DNA from: Hymenobacter puniceus | Lineage (GTDB): Bacteria > Bacteroidota > Bacteroidia > Cytophagales > Hymenobacteraceae | Assembly (NCBI RefSeq): GCF_014333525.1 | Contig: NZ_JACSCX010000002.1 | Span: 124,001-188,000, forward strand | Length of the DNA: 64,000 nucleotides | Reading direction: 5' to 3' | In this document: in pieces, positions 34,389 to 43,495 of the stretch | How the letters are laid out: each line of letters opens with the position of its first letter | How positions within the stretch are numbered: position 1 is the first letter of the stretch | Translations under genes and position numbers: made by a program | The notes under the pieces: model-generated | The model's database searches: none | Told to the model about the DNA's origin: nothing | The model's input: the letters and a program-made list of their open reading frames with translations, nothing else

Positions 34389-35387
34389 CTAGCCGGCTGG
34401 CTTGACAGCTGCCGGCTTGCGAGGTTTACGGGATTTGGCAGCCACTGGCTGCCCTGCTTCCTGAAAAGTAGGCGAGACATAGCCCTCAGGGGCGGCCGGC
34501 ACCATTGATAAGTCACGCAGAATGCCGCAAGCCTGATGCGCGCTGGCTTCCTTGTCCTTTATTTCCAGCATAATATCCACATCCAGGCTCTGGAGCTGCT
34601 GCAGAAACTCGCGGAACAAGTCTTCCTCTATGGAGCTAACGTGCTTGCCTTTCCGCTCCCCCCGCGACTGAGAGCTATAATCCATCATCATCACACCGTC
34701 GCGGGTGGGGTGCCAGGTGGCGGCGGCCAGGCGTAGGGCCTCAGCCATCGGCTCGCCGTGGTTGAGGCACTCGTGGTGGAAATTATCGAACAGGATAGGC
34801 AAGCCAGTGGCTGCGTGCAGCTGCAGGCAGTCCTGGAGGCTGAAGAGTCGGTCGTCGTTTTCCACTACCACCCGGATCTGCACTTCTGGCGGCAATGTCT
34901 GCCACACGGCAATAAAGCGCGCAATGGCGGCTTCCCGGTCGCCGTAGAGGCCACCCAGATGAATTTGCAGCTTGGCGGTGCTGTCGAGGCCCATCAAATC
35001 CAGCATCGAGCCCTGATATACCAGTTCGGCAATGCTGCGCTGCACAATATCCGGATTGGGCGAGTTGAGCACTACAAACTGGTCGGGATGCAGCGAAATC
35101 CGCATCCCATGGGTTTTTATGTAGTCGCCAATGGCACGAAATTCGGCGGCGAAGTGCGTTTGCCAGGGGAAGGTATTGACGGCGTGTGAGGCGAACGGGA
35201 CAATGTCGGAGCCGATGCGGAAGAACAGCAGGCCATGGGCCACATTGTACTCTAGGATGCGCCGCAAACAGGCCAGATTAGAGGCCACCGTTTCTATCAG
35301 GCGCTCATCTGAGTAAGATGCCAGCCGGAACGTGGACGCCGATGTGCAGTCCAACGAGTTATTCATGCAAGGATACCCGATTTTCAT
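34389..35387 (-). CDS. uvsE: UV damage endonuclease UvsE/UvdE
   Basis: A 332-residue TIM-barrel endonuclease. Family motifs: MKIGYPCMNNSL at the start, YNVAHGLLFFRIGSD, HGMRISLHPDQFVVLNSP, QIHLGGLYGDREAAI, VVENDDRLFSLQD, ILFDNFHHECLNHG, and DGVMMMDYSSQ. The His, Glu and Asp residues in these strands bind the trinuclear metal centre. It nicks 5' of pyrimidine dimers and 6-4 photoproducts and works alongside nucleotide excision repair. The C-terminal Lys/Pro/Ala-rich tail (SRKPRKPAAVKPAG) is probably disordered and DNA-binding. UV resistance fits the pigmented, desiccation-tolerant lifestyle of Hymenobacter relatives. Confidence 0.93.
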   Translation of the reverse strand: MKIGYPCMNNSLDCTSASTFRLASYSDERLIETVASNLACLRRILEYNVAHGLLFFRIGSDIVPFASHAVNTFPWQTHFAAEFRAIGDYIKTHGMRISLHPDQFVVLNSPNPDIVQRSIAELVYQGSMLDLMGLDSTAKLQIHLGGLYGDREAAIARFIAVWQTLPPEVQIRVVVENDDRLFSLQDCLQLHAATGLPILFDNFHHECLNHGEPMAEALRLAAATWHPTRDGVMMMDYSSQSRGERKGKHVSSIEEDLFREFLQQLQSLDVDIMLEIKDKEASAHQACGILRDLSMVPAAPEGYVSPTFQEAGQPVAAKSRKPRKPAAVKPAG

Positions 35388-35432
35388 CTTCGGGCTTACG
35401 GGAGGGCCGGTTGGCAGGTTGGTGCAGCCGAA

Positions 35433-35471
35433 AAGAACGTCATGCAGAGAGGAGCGGAGCGTGACGTTCTT
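35433..35471 (-). terminator. hairpin after carboxypeptidase-like gene
   Basis: AAGAACGTCATGC (35433-35445) pairs with GCGTGACGTTCTT (35459-35471), one mismatch. It lies 20 bases past the stop of the 35491-36201 gene and is a shortened member of the GTCATnCCGAG repeat family. Confidence 0.65.
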
Positions 35472-35490
35472 AGTGTGCTCTAGCTGCTAC

Positions 35491-36201
35491 TTACCTTACC
35501 TCGTACCCGCGGTTGTCTTTGAAGTTTTTGTTGTACTTCAGGCGGGCTTTGCGGGCCTGTTCGGCGGCTTCCTGGGCCCGGATTTCCTCCATCTTGCGCC
35601 GCTCCTGGCCGGCGCGCGAAAACTGCTCGTAGATCAGGCTCACCGGGCTGGCCAGGGTAGGAGCTACGGCCCGCGGCGCGATAGTGTCAACCGGAAACAG
35701 CGGCCGCGGAGCTGGTGGACGCTTTACGGCGCTGGCAGGAGCAGTGCTGGGGCGCTTGATGTTGCGCAAGGCCCTGTTGATGGCGGCGCGGTCGGGGCGC
35801 CCTTCCGTGACGCGCACTTCGCCCAGCAGCACACTGTCGCGCATCATCATCACCTGCATCACCAGCTGCGAAAGTCCTGTGCCGCCCAGTGGCACTCGGC
35901 GCGTGCGGAAGCCCAGGGCCCGAAATACCAGCGTGTCGCGGTTGCTGACGTCCAGCCGGAAGTCACCTTCTTGGTCGGTTACGGTGCCGCGGCCCGTGCC
36001 TTGCACAATGATGGCCGCACCCGGAATGATGCGTCCTGTGCCGGCCTCCAGCACCGAGCCCGATACCCGCACCTGTGCGGCCGCAGTGCCTGGCAACAAC
36101 AGTAAAACCACCCCGATACAACCCGCCAATAACTTGCCGTAAGACCTCAGCGGCAACCAAAACTGCAGTAAGCTGCGCAAGTACTCAATCAAAACGCTCA
36201 T
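35491..36201 (-). CDS. secreted carboxypeptidase-like regulatory domain protein
   Basis: A 236-residue exported protein. A membrane-like signal region (LAGCIGVVLLLLPGTAAA, cut before QVRVSGSV) is followed by a carboxypeptidase D regulatory-like domain: GSVLEAGTGRIIPGAAIIVQGTGRGTVTDQEGDF. This Ig-like beta domain is common at the N-terminus of SusC/TonB-type outer membrane proteins, but no barrel follows. The C-terminus is a helix rich in charged residues (ERRKMEEIRAQEAAEQARKARL). The ATG at 36201 was chosen; the ORF otherwise starts at a TTG. Confidence 0.8.
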   Translation of the reverse strand: MSVLIEYLRSLLQFWLPLRSYGKLLAGCIGVVLLLLPGTAAAQVRVSGSVLEAGTGRIIPGAAIIVQGTGRGTVTDQEGDFRLDVSNRDTLVFRALGFRTRRVPLGGTGLSQLVMQVMMMRDSVLLGEVRVTEGRPDRAAINRALRNIKRPSTAPASAVKRPPAPRPLFPVDTIAPRAVAPTLASPVSLIYEQFSRAGQERRKMEEIRAQEAAEQARKARLKYNKNFKDNRGYEVR

Positions 36202-36313
36202 CAACCGGAAATAAGGTCAGCCACCGGCAAGGTAGCCAACAACAGAGCCAAAAAAAGCCTGAACCGTTGCAGGTACAGGCTTATTCGGCGGTTAGCAAGT
36301 CAGAATCGACAAA

Positions 36314-36350
36314 ATAAAGGTCCGCACCAACAAGCAGTGCGGACCTTTAT
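36314..36350 (-). terminator. terminator of the Thr-rich lipoprotein gene
   Basis: ATAAAGGTCCGCAC pairs with GTGCGGACCTTTAT. A second, weaker hairpin (AAGCCTG..CAGGCTT) follows at 36257-36283. Confidence 0.8.
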
Positions 36351-36386
36351 CTAGTTATTAGAGGCAGTTAGAACCGCCCGATAATG

Positions 36387-37049
36387 CTACTCAACTTTGG
36401 TTTTGCCGCCGTCTTCGTCTTTGGCTTTCATTGTGCCGTCGTCGCCATCAACTTTCATTTTGTTGCCTTCAGCGTCTTTTACTTTCACGTCGCCGTCGGC
36501 CGAAACCTTCACCTTGCTGCCATCAGCACCTTTGGTTTTGCCTTCCTCCATGCTCATCGAGCTGTTTGAAGCCGATGCATCGGTGGTACTCATTTCCGGC
36601 GTGCTAGTGCTCATGGCGTCATCCATGTACAGGTCGTCGCGGTATTCCATGCGGCTGGTTTCGTAGGCCGAATACTGGGTTGGGTCCGTGAAAACCGACT
36701 TCATTTCCGTGTCAGCATCCGAGTAGGCGGTGCGCATAGCGGCGGCCATGCCCGTGGTGTCGGTGGCATACTGCGTCTGCAATTCGCCGAGGCGCTTACC
36801 ACGGTTGATATACACGGTGCGTACCTTCTCGCGGGTGGCATCGTCGAACTTCATCTTGGCCGCCATGGCAGTTGCAATCCGGTCGGCACGCTGCTGAATG
36901 GCGTCGTCAGAGTACGCAGTGGTGGTGGTCGTGGTGGTCGTGGTCGTCATGCCATCGGTGGTGGTGGCAGTGTCGGTGGTTTTGTTGTCGGAGCAGGAAG
37001 CCATAGTGAAGGCAGCAGCAGCCGAGAGGAGAAACAGGGTCTTTTTCAT
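36387..37049 (-). CDS. lipoprotein with poly-Thr tract and KVKV repeats
   Basis: A 220-residue lipoprotein; lipobox MASC ends the signal (residues 1-19). Residues 35-44 form a poly-threonine run (ten Thr) encoded by ACC/ACG codons. The helical middle (YSDDAIQQRADRIATAMAAKMKFDD) resembles stress-response lipoproteins. The C-terminal 45 residues repeat a Lys/Asp pattern (KVKVSADGDVKVKDAEG, NKMKVDGDDGTMKAKDEDG) that may form a beta-solenoid or calcium-like binding surface. Slippage in the Thr tract could alter length. Function unknown; envelope location from lipobox. Confidence 0.75.
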   Translation of the reverse strand: MKKTLFLLSAAAAFTMASCSDNKTTDTATTTDGMTTTTTTTTTTAYSDDAIQQRADRIATAMAAKMKFDDATREKVRTVYINRGKRLGELQTQYATDTTGMAAAMRTAYSDADTEMKSVFTDPTQYSAYETSRMEYRDDLYMDDAMSTSTPEMSTTDASASNSSMSMEEGKTKGADGSKVKVSADGDVKVKDAEGNKMKVDGDDGTMKAKDEDGGKTKVE

Positions 37050-37208
37050 GACGGAGAGGATTGTAGAAAAGGGAGAGAGTGGGGTAGGAAAAATCCAATG
37101 GCGCGTATACGGCTCTGCTTAAGATTCAGTTGCCATTGGGAAAACTCAAACTATGCAGGGCCTCACTGCTGCTGTGCAGCGCTTACCTGCACACTCCTCC
37201 CTGCTTAC

Positions 37209-37658
37209 TTATCTCACTGTAGATTGAGGCGCCGGAACAGGCGCTGCTGCTGGTAAGGCTTCTGTATCTACCCTGGGAACAGGTGACGCAGGCAGCTTAC
37301 CCACCGGCGACAGCGCCTGCAGCTCCTGGTCTGTAGCTTGCTGTATGCTGCGGGTTGCGGGCAGCGTGGTGGCATCGGGCCGGGGCCGGGCCGGAGGCAC
37401 AAAAGTAGCCGGCCGTGGCGTCCGGATGCGGGCAACTACGTTGGTGTCCGTACTAACTGCAGCAGGCAGCGGCCTGCCAAGCTGCCCCACCTGGCTACGG
37501 TAGATGATGGGTGGCGTTTCGGTGGGAGGATAGCGGGTGGTGTCAATGGGCAGAGAGCTGCCAAGAGACGCCGCGGAACCCGGCTCCATATTGCCATAGC
37601 AACCAGCCAAACTGCTTGTGGTTGCCAGCCACAACAAGCTCCAACGCAGACGCATCAT
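37209..37658 (-). CDS. proline-rich lipoprotein
   Basis: A 149-residue lipoprotein. Lipobox LAGC (residues 17-20) follows a hydrophobic signal starting MMRLRWSLLWLATTSSL. The mature part is Pro/Thr/Ala/Arg rich and likely disordered: PPTETPPIIYRSQVG, RTPRPATFVPPARPRPDATT, ending PAAAPVPAPQSTVR. Two consecutive ATGs (37658 and 37655) could start it. No family. It may span the periplasm as a tether. Confidence 0.7.
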   Translation of the reverse strand: MMRLRWSLLWLATTSSLAGCYGNMEPGSAASLGSSLPIDTTRYPPTETPPIIYRSQVGQLGRPLPAAVSTDTNVVARIRTPRPATFVPPARPRPDATTLPATRSIQQATDQELQALSPVGKLPASPVPRVDTEALPAAAPVPAPQSTVR

Positions 37659-37763
37659 AGATGAAACACAGAAAGCTTGCCTACTGACGAGTTTCTACGT
37701 CAGTCTGATTTGCCGGTTGCCGGCTACCTGCCAAGCCGAAAAGACGGCAGTAAGCGGTTTGCA

Positions 37764-39020
37764 TTAGGCACGCCGCAACTCAAATACGGTGATTTCCGGC
37801 AGGAATCCCACGCGCCCCGGATAGCCGATGTAGCCCAGTCCGGTATTCACGTACAGATACTGCTTGCCCTGCTGATAAAGCCCGGCCCACTGCTTGTACA
37901 CGTACTGCACGGGGCTCCACTTAAAGAACGGCAGGTTCACGCCGAACTGCATACCGTGGGTGTGGCCCGAAAGAGTCAGGTCCACATCCGGAAACTCGGG
38001 CCGCACCTGCGCATCCCAGTGCGAAGGGTCGTGGGAAAGCAGAATCTTGAACGGCGCGCCGGGGTCGGCGGCAGCGTGAGCCTTGGCCAGGTCGCCGTAC
38101 TTAGGAAAGCGCATGGCCGCTCCCCAGTTCTGAATGCCCAGGACAGCAATCTTCTCGCCGTTGCGCTCGATGTGATGGGCCTCATCCAGCAGCAGCTTCC
38201 AGCCGATTTTGGCGTGATTCTGCTTGAGGCGGTCGAGGTTAGCCGTTTTGGCCGCGGCGCCACCTTTATCAGACCAGTCCACGTAGTCGGCGTAGTCGTG
38301 GTTGCCGAGGATGGACAGCTTCTGCAGCTTGCTCTGGATCTGGGCCAGCGTGTCGATGTGGTCTTCTACTTCGGTGGCAATGTTGTTGACCAAATCACCG
38401 GTCATCACCACTAGGTCGGCGTTTTGCTGGTTGATGAGGGCCACTGCCCGCTGCAGCGGCTCGGTGGAGGCGAAGCTGCCCGTGTGCAAATCGGAAATCT
38501 GCAGCAGCCTGAACCCATCGAACGAGGCCGGCAGGTTAGCAAAGCGCAGCGTTACGCGTTTCACGCGGTAGTCGGTGGCCCCTTTCAGCACTCCCCAGAT
38601 CAAGCTCACGAATGGCACCGCCGCCACTACCAGCGCCGCTTTGCTGATAAATTCGCTACGGGAAATAGCCGTGCCGGGAGTGTTGGTTGGCTGGCCGGAA
38701 AAGCGTTGCATCACCCAGCGCACACTGCGCACCAAGTCTTCGGGAAACAGAAACAGCAGCACCACCAGCTTGGCTACCAGCATAGCCAGCAGCACGCTGG
38801 TCAGGTACGCTTTGTAGGGCGCGTGGCCCTGCCCGCGGGTGGCCATGGCCCAGATGGCAATGCCCCAGAGCAGCACCGTAATGAGCCAGTAACAGAAGTC
38901 GGCGGTTTTGCGCGCAACAGGAGAAGCGCCGTGCAGTGCCGTGCGGATTGCCTGGAAGCCATACCACTCGGCCACCAGAAACAGCACCAGAAACAGAATA
39001 CCAGAGAGGGAACGGAACAT
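37764..39020 (-). CDS. membrane-bound metallophosphoesterase
   Basis: A 418-residue calcineurin-like phosphoesterase with three or four N-terminal membrane helices (residues 1-110, then 128-150). Metal motifs in order: ISDLHTGS, MTGDLVNN, GNHDYADY, SHDPSHWD and SGHTHGMQF. This set (D, H, D, N, H, H) is complete. The layout resembles YkuE/YaeI phosphodiesterases that act at the membrane. It hydrolyses a phosphoester; substrate unknown. Start at 39020 (MFRSLSG). It is divergent from radC, 114 bases away. Confidence 0.9.
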   Translation of the reverse strand: MFRSLSGILFLVLFLVAEWYGFQAIRTALHGASPVARKTADFCYWLITVLLWGIAIWAMATRGQGHAPYKAYLTSVLLAMLVAKLVVLLFLFPEDLVRSVRWVMQRFSGQPTNTPGTAISRSEFISKAALVVAAVPFVSLIWGVLKGATDYRVKRVTLRFANLPASFDGFRLLQISDLHTGSFASTEPLQRAVALINQQNADLVVMTGDLVNNIATEVEDHIDTLAQIQSKLQKLSILGNHDYADYVDWSDKGGAAAKTANLDRLKQNHAKIGWKLLLDEAHHIERNGEKIAVLGIQNWGAAMRFPKYGDLAKAHAAADPGAPFKILLSHDPSHWDAQVRPEFPDVDLTLSGHTHGMQFGVNLPFFKWSPVQYVYKQWAGLYQQGKQYLYVNTGLGYIGYPGRVGFLPEITVFELRRA

Positions 39021-39134
39021 ATCGGGGGTACAAACTCGGCCGGCCGCAATTGGTTTACCGGGCCGGCGTATGAAAGCAAACGAAGAAGCGGGGTTTTTAC
39101 TTTATTTTCCGGCTTCCTACAACCTCAGTGCCGT

Positions 39135-39890
39135 ATGCAAGCCGTTGACAATCTGTCTGAAAATAATCCGGCGAATAACGCCGCCGTTAAACCCTACGAA
39201 ACCCCGACTTCTTTCGGCATCAAGAGTTGGGCCGAGGAAGACCGGCCCCGCGAAAAGCTGATGCAGAAGGGCCGGGCAGCGCTTTCCGACGCCGAGCTGC
39301 TGGCCATCCTGCTGGGCTCGGGCACCGCCAAGCTCTCGGCGGTGGATGTAGCCAAGCTGGTGCTCAATGCCGCCAACAACGATTTGAATGCGTTGGCGCG
39401 CTTCTCCTTGAAGGAGCTGATGCGCCAAAAAGGCATTGGCGAAGCCAAAGCCATAACCATTGTGGCGGCGTTGGAACTGGGCCGCCGCCGCAAAGAAGCC
39501 GACGCCCCGGCCCGCACCACCATCACCTGCTCCCGCGACATCTACCGCGTGGTGCAGCCCCACCTGCAGGATTTGCCGCACGAAGAGTTCTGGGTGGTGC
39601 TGCTGAACCGGGCCAACGTGGTGATGCGCACCGTCAGCATCAGCCGCGGCGGCGTGGCCGGCACCGTCGCCGATCCGAAGCTGATTTTCAAGGAAGCGCT
39701 GGAGCAGCTGGCCAGCAGCGTGATTCTGGTGCACAACCATCCCAGCGGCAACCGCAACCCCAGTGCCGCCGATATTGCCCTCACCCGCAAGCTCAAGGAC
39801 GCCGGCCAGTTTCTGGACCTGCCTATTCTGGACCACCTCATTTACACCGACGCCGGCTACTTCAGCTTCGCCGACGAAGGCATGCTTTAG
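39135..39890 (+). CDS. radC: RadC-family JAMM protein
   Basis: A 251-residue RadC protein. N-terminal helix-hairpin-helix region with RPREKLMQKGRAALSDAELLAILLGSG and KGIGEAKAITIVAALELGRR; C-terminal JAMM domain with the zinc motif VHNHPSGNRNPSAAD and the preceding Glu in HEEFWVVLLNRAN. The name suggests DNA repair, but the actual role of RadC is unsettled; it may be a metal-dependent peptidase or a recombination-associated protein. The ATG at 39135 was chosen because residues before it are shared with the divergent metallophosphoesterase region and have no family match. Confidence 0.92.
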   Translation: MQAVDNLSENNPANNAAVKPYETPTSFGIKSWAEEDRPREKLMQKGRAALSDAELLAILLGSGTAKLSAVDVAKLVLNAANNDLNALARFSLKELMRQKGIGEAKAITIVAALELGRRRKEADAPARTTITCSRDIYRVVQPHLQDLPHEEFWVVLLNRANVVMRTVSISRGGVAGTVADPKLIFKEALEQLASSVILVHNHPSGNRNPSAADIALTRKLKDAGQFLDLPILDHLIYTDAGYFSFADEGML

Positions 39891-39955
39891 CGCCGAAAAC
39901 ACTGCCAGCATGGGGTATCTATATTTCCTGCCTAGACGAAACACTCCGCAGCCAG

Positions 39956-39963
39956 TACCTTTG
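39956..39963 (+). promoter_or_regulatory. -7 promoter element, near-leaderless start
   Basis: TACCTTTG matches TAnnTTTG exactly and ends only 5 bases before the ATG of the DUF1684 gene, so the transcript would begin at or very near the start codon. Confidence 0.5.
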
Positions 39964-39968
39964 CCGCT

Positions 39969-40586
39969 ATGCGTATCAATCCCAAACTGCTCATTGGCCT
40001 CGGCGTGCTGCTCGTAATCGGCTATTTCCTGCAGGACCTCGTTTTCAACGACGACCAGTATGCTGCCCGTCTGCGCAAGACCCGCACCGAGAAAGACAAC
40101 AACTTCCGGCTTGTGAAAGGCTCGCCGCTCAGCGAGGAGCAGCGCAACACCTTCGACAGCCTGAACTACTACGCCCCCGACCCGACTTACCGCTTTGAGG
40201 CGCAGCTGGAAACCCTGCCGCAGCGCGACACCGTGGAAATGCCCCTCACCAACGGTAAAACCGATAAATACCTGCGCTGGGGCCGCGCCAGCTTCATTCT
40301 CAACAAGCAGGAATACAAGCTGACGCTGTTTTTGAAGGCTGATGGGAAGGATTCCACCTTGTTTGTCCCGTTCACTGACCGCACCAACGGCCGTGGCAGC
40401 TACGGCGGTGGCCGCTACCTCGACGCCACCCGCCCCGGCCCCGGCGACACTGAAATCGTGCTCGACTTCAACGCCGCCTACAACCCATTCTGCGCCTACA
40501 ACGACGGTTTCGCCTGCCCCGTGCCGCCCCAGGATAACCGCCTGGCCGTGGAAATTCCAGCCGGCGAGAAGGCCTATAAGGAGTAG
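39969..40586 (+). CDS. DUF1684 domain protein
   Basis: A 205-residue protein with one N-terminal membrane helix (LLIGLGVLLVIGYFL). DUF1684 signature in the C-terminal half: FVPFTDRTNGRGSYGGGRYLD, DTEIVLDFNAAYNPFCAYNDGFACPVPPQDNRLAVEIPAGEK. Family members are often linked to FKBP or membrane processes but their activity is unknown. A TACCTTTG promoter core sits 5 bases upstream. Independent unit. Confidence 0.85.
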   Translation: MRINPKLLIGLGVLLVIGYFLQDLVFNDDQYAARLRKTRTEKDNNFRLVKGSPLSEEQRNTFDSLNYYAPDPTYRFEAQLETLPQRDTVEMPLTNGKTDKYLRWGRASFILNKQEYKLTLFLKADGKDSTLFVPFTDRTNGRGSYGGGRYLDATRPGPGDTEIVLDFNAAYNPFCAYNDGFACPVPPQDNRLAVEIPAGEKAYKE

Positions 40587-40906
40587 TGCAGCACGGAGTG
40601 GCACTCCGTGCTGGCGCACCGCGCCAAGCCGGCCTTGGGTTCATCTGGCGCAGTACCGGTGTGCCGCGTTGCGGCAAAACGGAGTGCCACTCCGTTCTAC
40701 ATACCTGCCCGCGCCCGTGCATTTCCCCCGCTAACCCAAATCCGTACCTTTGCTGAACTGATGCGTCTGCAACGGCGCCAACGCTCCAGGGCTGAAGCCT
40801 AGGGCTAGTCAGTGGCCGGCGTTAAAGAGCTGCATAGCTCTGGGCTTCAGCCCTGGAAACTCCGGGCCGCCTGCGCTGTCAGCGAATATCTACTTATTGA
40901 CCCCAC
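40587..40906. other. 320-base spacer with two REP-like repeats
   Basis: No gene. It contains a palindrome pair with GGAGTGGCACTCC cores (40591-40611 and 40679-40695, the latter closed by CTAC, i.e. GTAG-headed), a second inverted repeat with GGGCTGAAGCC/GGCTTCAGCCC (40786-40806 with 40836-40856), and a TACCTTTG core at 40745-40752 followed by a 13-codon frame. The pheT promoter may lie here. Confidence 0.65.
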
Positions 40907-43342
40907 ATGAAAATATCCTACGACTGGCTTCGCACCCTGATTCCGACCGAAAAACCCGCCGAGGAAATCGGCCATCTCCTAACGGGGTCCGGGCTGGAAG
41001 TGGAAGGTATTGAGGAGCTGGAAAGCATTCCGGGCGGTTTGCGCGGCGTGGTGCTGGGCACCGTCCTCACCTGCGAAAAGCACCCCGACGCCGACAAGCT
41101 CAGCCTCACCACCGTGGACGTGGGCGACGGCCAGCCGCGCCAGATCGTGTGCGGCGCCGCCAACGTGCGCGCCGGCCTCAAAGTAGTGGTAGCCTTGGAT
41201 GGCGCCACGCTCTACCCGGCCCAGGGCGAGCCATTCAAGATCAAGAAAAGCAAAATCCGCGGCGCGGCATCCGAAGGCATGATCTGTGCCGAAGATGAAA
41301 TTGGGCTGGGTACCTCGCACGCCGGTATTATGGAGCTGGACACCGACCTGCCCAACGGTACGCCCGCCGCCAACTACTTCGGTTTGGGCTCCGACTCGGT
41401 GTTCGAAATCGGCCTGACCCCCAACCGCGCCGACGCCGCCTCGCACTACGGCGTGGCCCGCGAGCTGCGCGCCCTGCTGCGCCAGCCTTGCCACCTGCCT
41501 GATATCAGCGAGTTCAAAGCCCCCGCCGCGGCCACGCAGAACATCCAGGTGACTATAGAGGACCCCGAAGCCAGCCCGCGCTACGCCGGTTTGCTGCTGG
41601 AAGGTGTGCAGGTGGGCCCGTCGCCGGAGTGGCTGCAGCGCCGTTTGCGCAGCATTGGCCTCTCGCCCATCAACAACGTGGTGGACGTCACCAATTTCGT
41701 GCTCCACGAGCTGGGCCAGCCCCTGCACGCCTTCGACGCCGACCAGATTACCGGCGGCCACATCCGCGTGAAGCGCGCTGAAGCCGGCGAGAAATTCATT
41801 ACGCTGGATGGCACCGAACGTACGCTGCGGGCCGAAGACTTGGTTATTGCTGATGCCAACGGCGCGCCTATGGCGCTGGCCGGCGTGTTCGGCGGCAAAA
41901 CCTCGGGCGTGAGCGACGCCACCACCCGCGTGTTCCTGGAAAGCGCCTACTTCCAGCCGGCCGCCGTGCGCAAAACCGGCCAGGTGCACCAGCTCAAAAC
42001 CGACGCCTCGTTCCGCTTCGAGCGCGGCACTGACCCCAACATGGTGCTGATTGCCTTAAAACGGGCGGCGCTACTGCTGCAGGAAGTGGCCGGCGCTACC
42101 ATCGTGGCGCCCATCGTGGACGAATACCCGGCGCACATCGGGCACCACTTGGTGCGCCTGCGGCTGCCCCGGGTGGAGAAGCTAGTCGGTCAGTTCATCG
42201 CGCCAGAGCGCATCCGCCAGATCCTCACCGACCTCGACATCCTCATCAGCGAGGAGCTAACCAATGAAGCCGGCCACACGGAGTGGATTCTGAGCGTGCC
42301 GCCGCACAAGGTAGACGTGACCCGCGAGGCTGACATCATCGAGGAAATCCTGCGCATCTACGGCTACAACCACGTGGCGCTGCGCCCGCACAACTCGGCC
42401 ACCTACCTGGCTAGCTTCCCCAACCCCGACCCCGAAATCATCCGCCAGAACACGGCGCGGCTGCTGAGCGGCCAAGGCTTCTCCGAAATCATCACCAACT
42501 CCATCACCAACTCGCTGTACTTCGAGAAGGAAGGTGAAACCGATGAGACGCTGGTGCGCCTGCTCAACTTTAACAGCGCCGACCTGAACGTGCTGCGCCC
42601 CAGCCTGCTGCCCAGCGGCCTGGAAGTGGTGCGCCACAACGTCAACCGCCGCCAGCGCGACCTGAAGCTCTACGAGTTCGGCAAAACATACCACCTCAAG
42701 CTCAACGGCAGCTACGATGAGCGCAACAAGCTGGTGCTCTACCTGACTGGCAACACCGCGGCCGAAACCTGGCAGCAGAAATCCGAGAAAAGCAGCTTCC
42801 ACCAACTGGCCGGGGCCGTGCAGCAGGTGCTGGCAGCGCTGGGCTTCCCGGCGCCTACCTCGCAGCCGGTGCAGCACCCGCAGCTGGCCGGCGGCCTCAC
42901 ACTGCTGGCCCAAAACCAGCCCGTCGCGCAGCTTGGCGCCGTGTCGGGCGTGTGGCTGAAGAAGCTCGACGTGAGCCAGCCGGTATGGTATGCCGAGCTG
43001 GACTGGGACTGGCTGATGCGCAAGTACAAGAACAGCCTCGTGGCCCGCGAACTGCCCAAGTTCCCGGAAGTGCGCCGCGACCTGAGCGTGGTGGTGGACA
43101 AAACCGTCACCTTCGACCAGCTCCAGCAGATTGCCCGCCGCACCGAAAAGAAGCTGTTGCAGCAGGTAAACGTGTTCGATGTGTATGAAGGCCCTAACCT
43201 GGGCGAAGGCAAGAAAAGCTACTCGGTCAGCTTCCTGCTCCAGGACAGCACCCAAACCCTCACCGATCAGGCCATCGACTCCGTGATGAACCGCCTCATC
43301 CAGCAGTTCGAGCAGCAGGCCGGGGCCCTGATTCGGAAGTAA
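40907..43342 (+). CDS. pheT: phenylalanyl-tRNA synthetase beta subunit
   Basis: An 811-residue PheRS beta. N-terminal tRNA-binding OB fold (about 40-150, with CEKHPDADKLSLTTVDVG), B3/B4 editing domain (about 210-375), B5 (about 400-475), the catalytic-like core, and the C-terminal anticodon-binding FDX-ACB domain (about 715-808, FPEVRRDLSVVVD). Two beta subunits pair with two alpha subunits (pheS) for aminoacylation. pheS is not adjacent, which is common. Start ATG at 40907 (MKISYDWLRTLIP). Repeats upstream; a low-complexity repeat region follows. Confidence 0.96.
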   Translation: MKISYDWLRTLIPTEKPAEEIGHLLTGSGLEVEGIEELESIPGGLRGVVLGTVLTCEKHPDADKLSLTTVDVGDGQPRQIVCGAANVRAGLKVVVALDGATLYPAQGEPFKIKKSKIRGAASEGMICAEDEIGLGTSHAGIMELDTDLPNGTPAANYFGLGSDSVFEIGLTPNRADAASHYGVARELRALLRQPCHLPDISEFKAPAAATQNIQVTIEDPEASPRYAGLLLEGVQVGPSPEWLQRRLRSIGLSPINNVVDVTNFVLHELGQPLHAFDADQITGGHIRVKRAEAGEKFITLDGTERTLRAEDLVIADANGAPMALAGVFGGKTSGVSDATTRVFLESAYFQPAAVRKTGQVHQLKTDASFRFERGTDPNMVLIALKRAALLLQEVAGATIVAPIVDEYPAHIGHHLVRLRLPRVEKLVGQFIAPERIRQILTDLDILISEELTNEAGHTEWILSVPPHKVDVTREADIIEEILRIYGYNHVALRPHNSATYLASFPNPDPEIIRQNTARLLSGQGFSEIITNSITNSLYFEKEGETDETLVRLLNFNSADLNVLRPSLLPSGLEVVRHNVNRRQRDLKLYEFGKTYHLKLNGSYDERNKLVLYLTGNTAAETWQQKSEKSSFHQLAGAVQQVLAALGFPAPTSQPVQHPQLAGGLTLLAQNQPVAQLGAVSGVWLKKLDVSQPVWYAELDWDWLMRKYKNSLVARELPKFPEVRRDLSVVVDKTVTFDQLQQIARRTEKKLLQQVNVFDVYEGPNLGEGKKSYSVSFLLQDSTQTLTDQAIDSVMNRLIQQFEQQAGALIRK

Positions 43343-43490
43343 ATCAGTTGTCGGTTGTCAGTTGTTGGTTGTTAGTCGCTAGTTTGCACAGAAGTAATGT
43401 CCTTTGCTCGGGGGATATCAGCTTCTGCTTTATTGAAAATAATAAACCGATTTGCGGCTGACAACTGACAACGACCAACTGACAACCCCA
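43343..43490. repeat. GTTGTCAGTTG-type degenerate inverted repeat
   Basis: After pheT the sequence GTTGTCGGTTGTCAGTTGTTGG (43347 onward) is mirrored by CTGACAACTGACAACGACC (43458 onward). Low complexity, no gene, may act as terminator. Confidence 0.6.
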
Positions 43491-43495
43491 AAAAA

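Noticed and set aside
40761-40802. 13-codon peptide after a TACCTTTG promoter core
   Set aside because: Too short, interrupted by repeat DNA, no leader-peptide features such as Phe codons expected for pheT attenuation.
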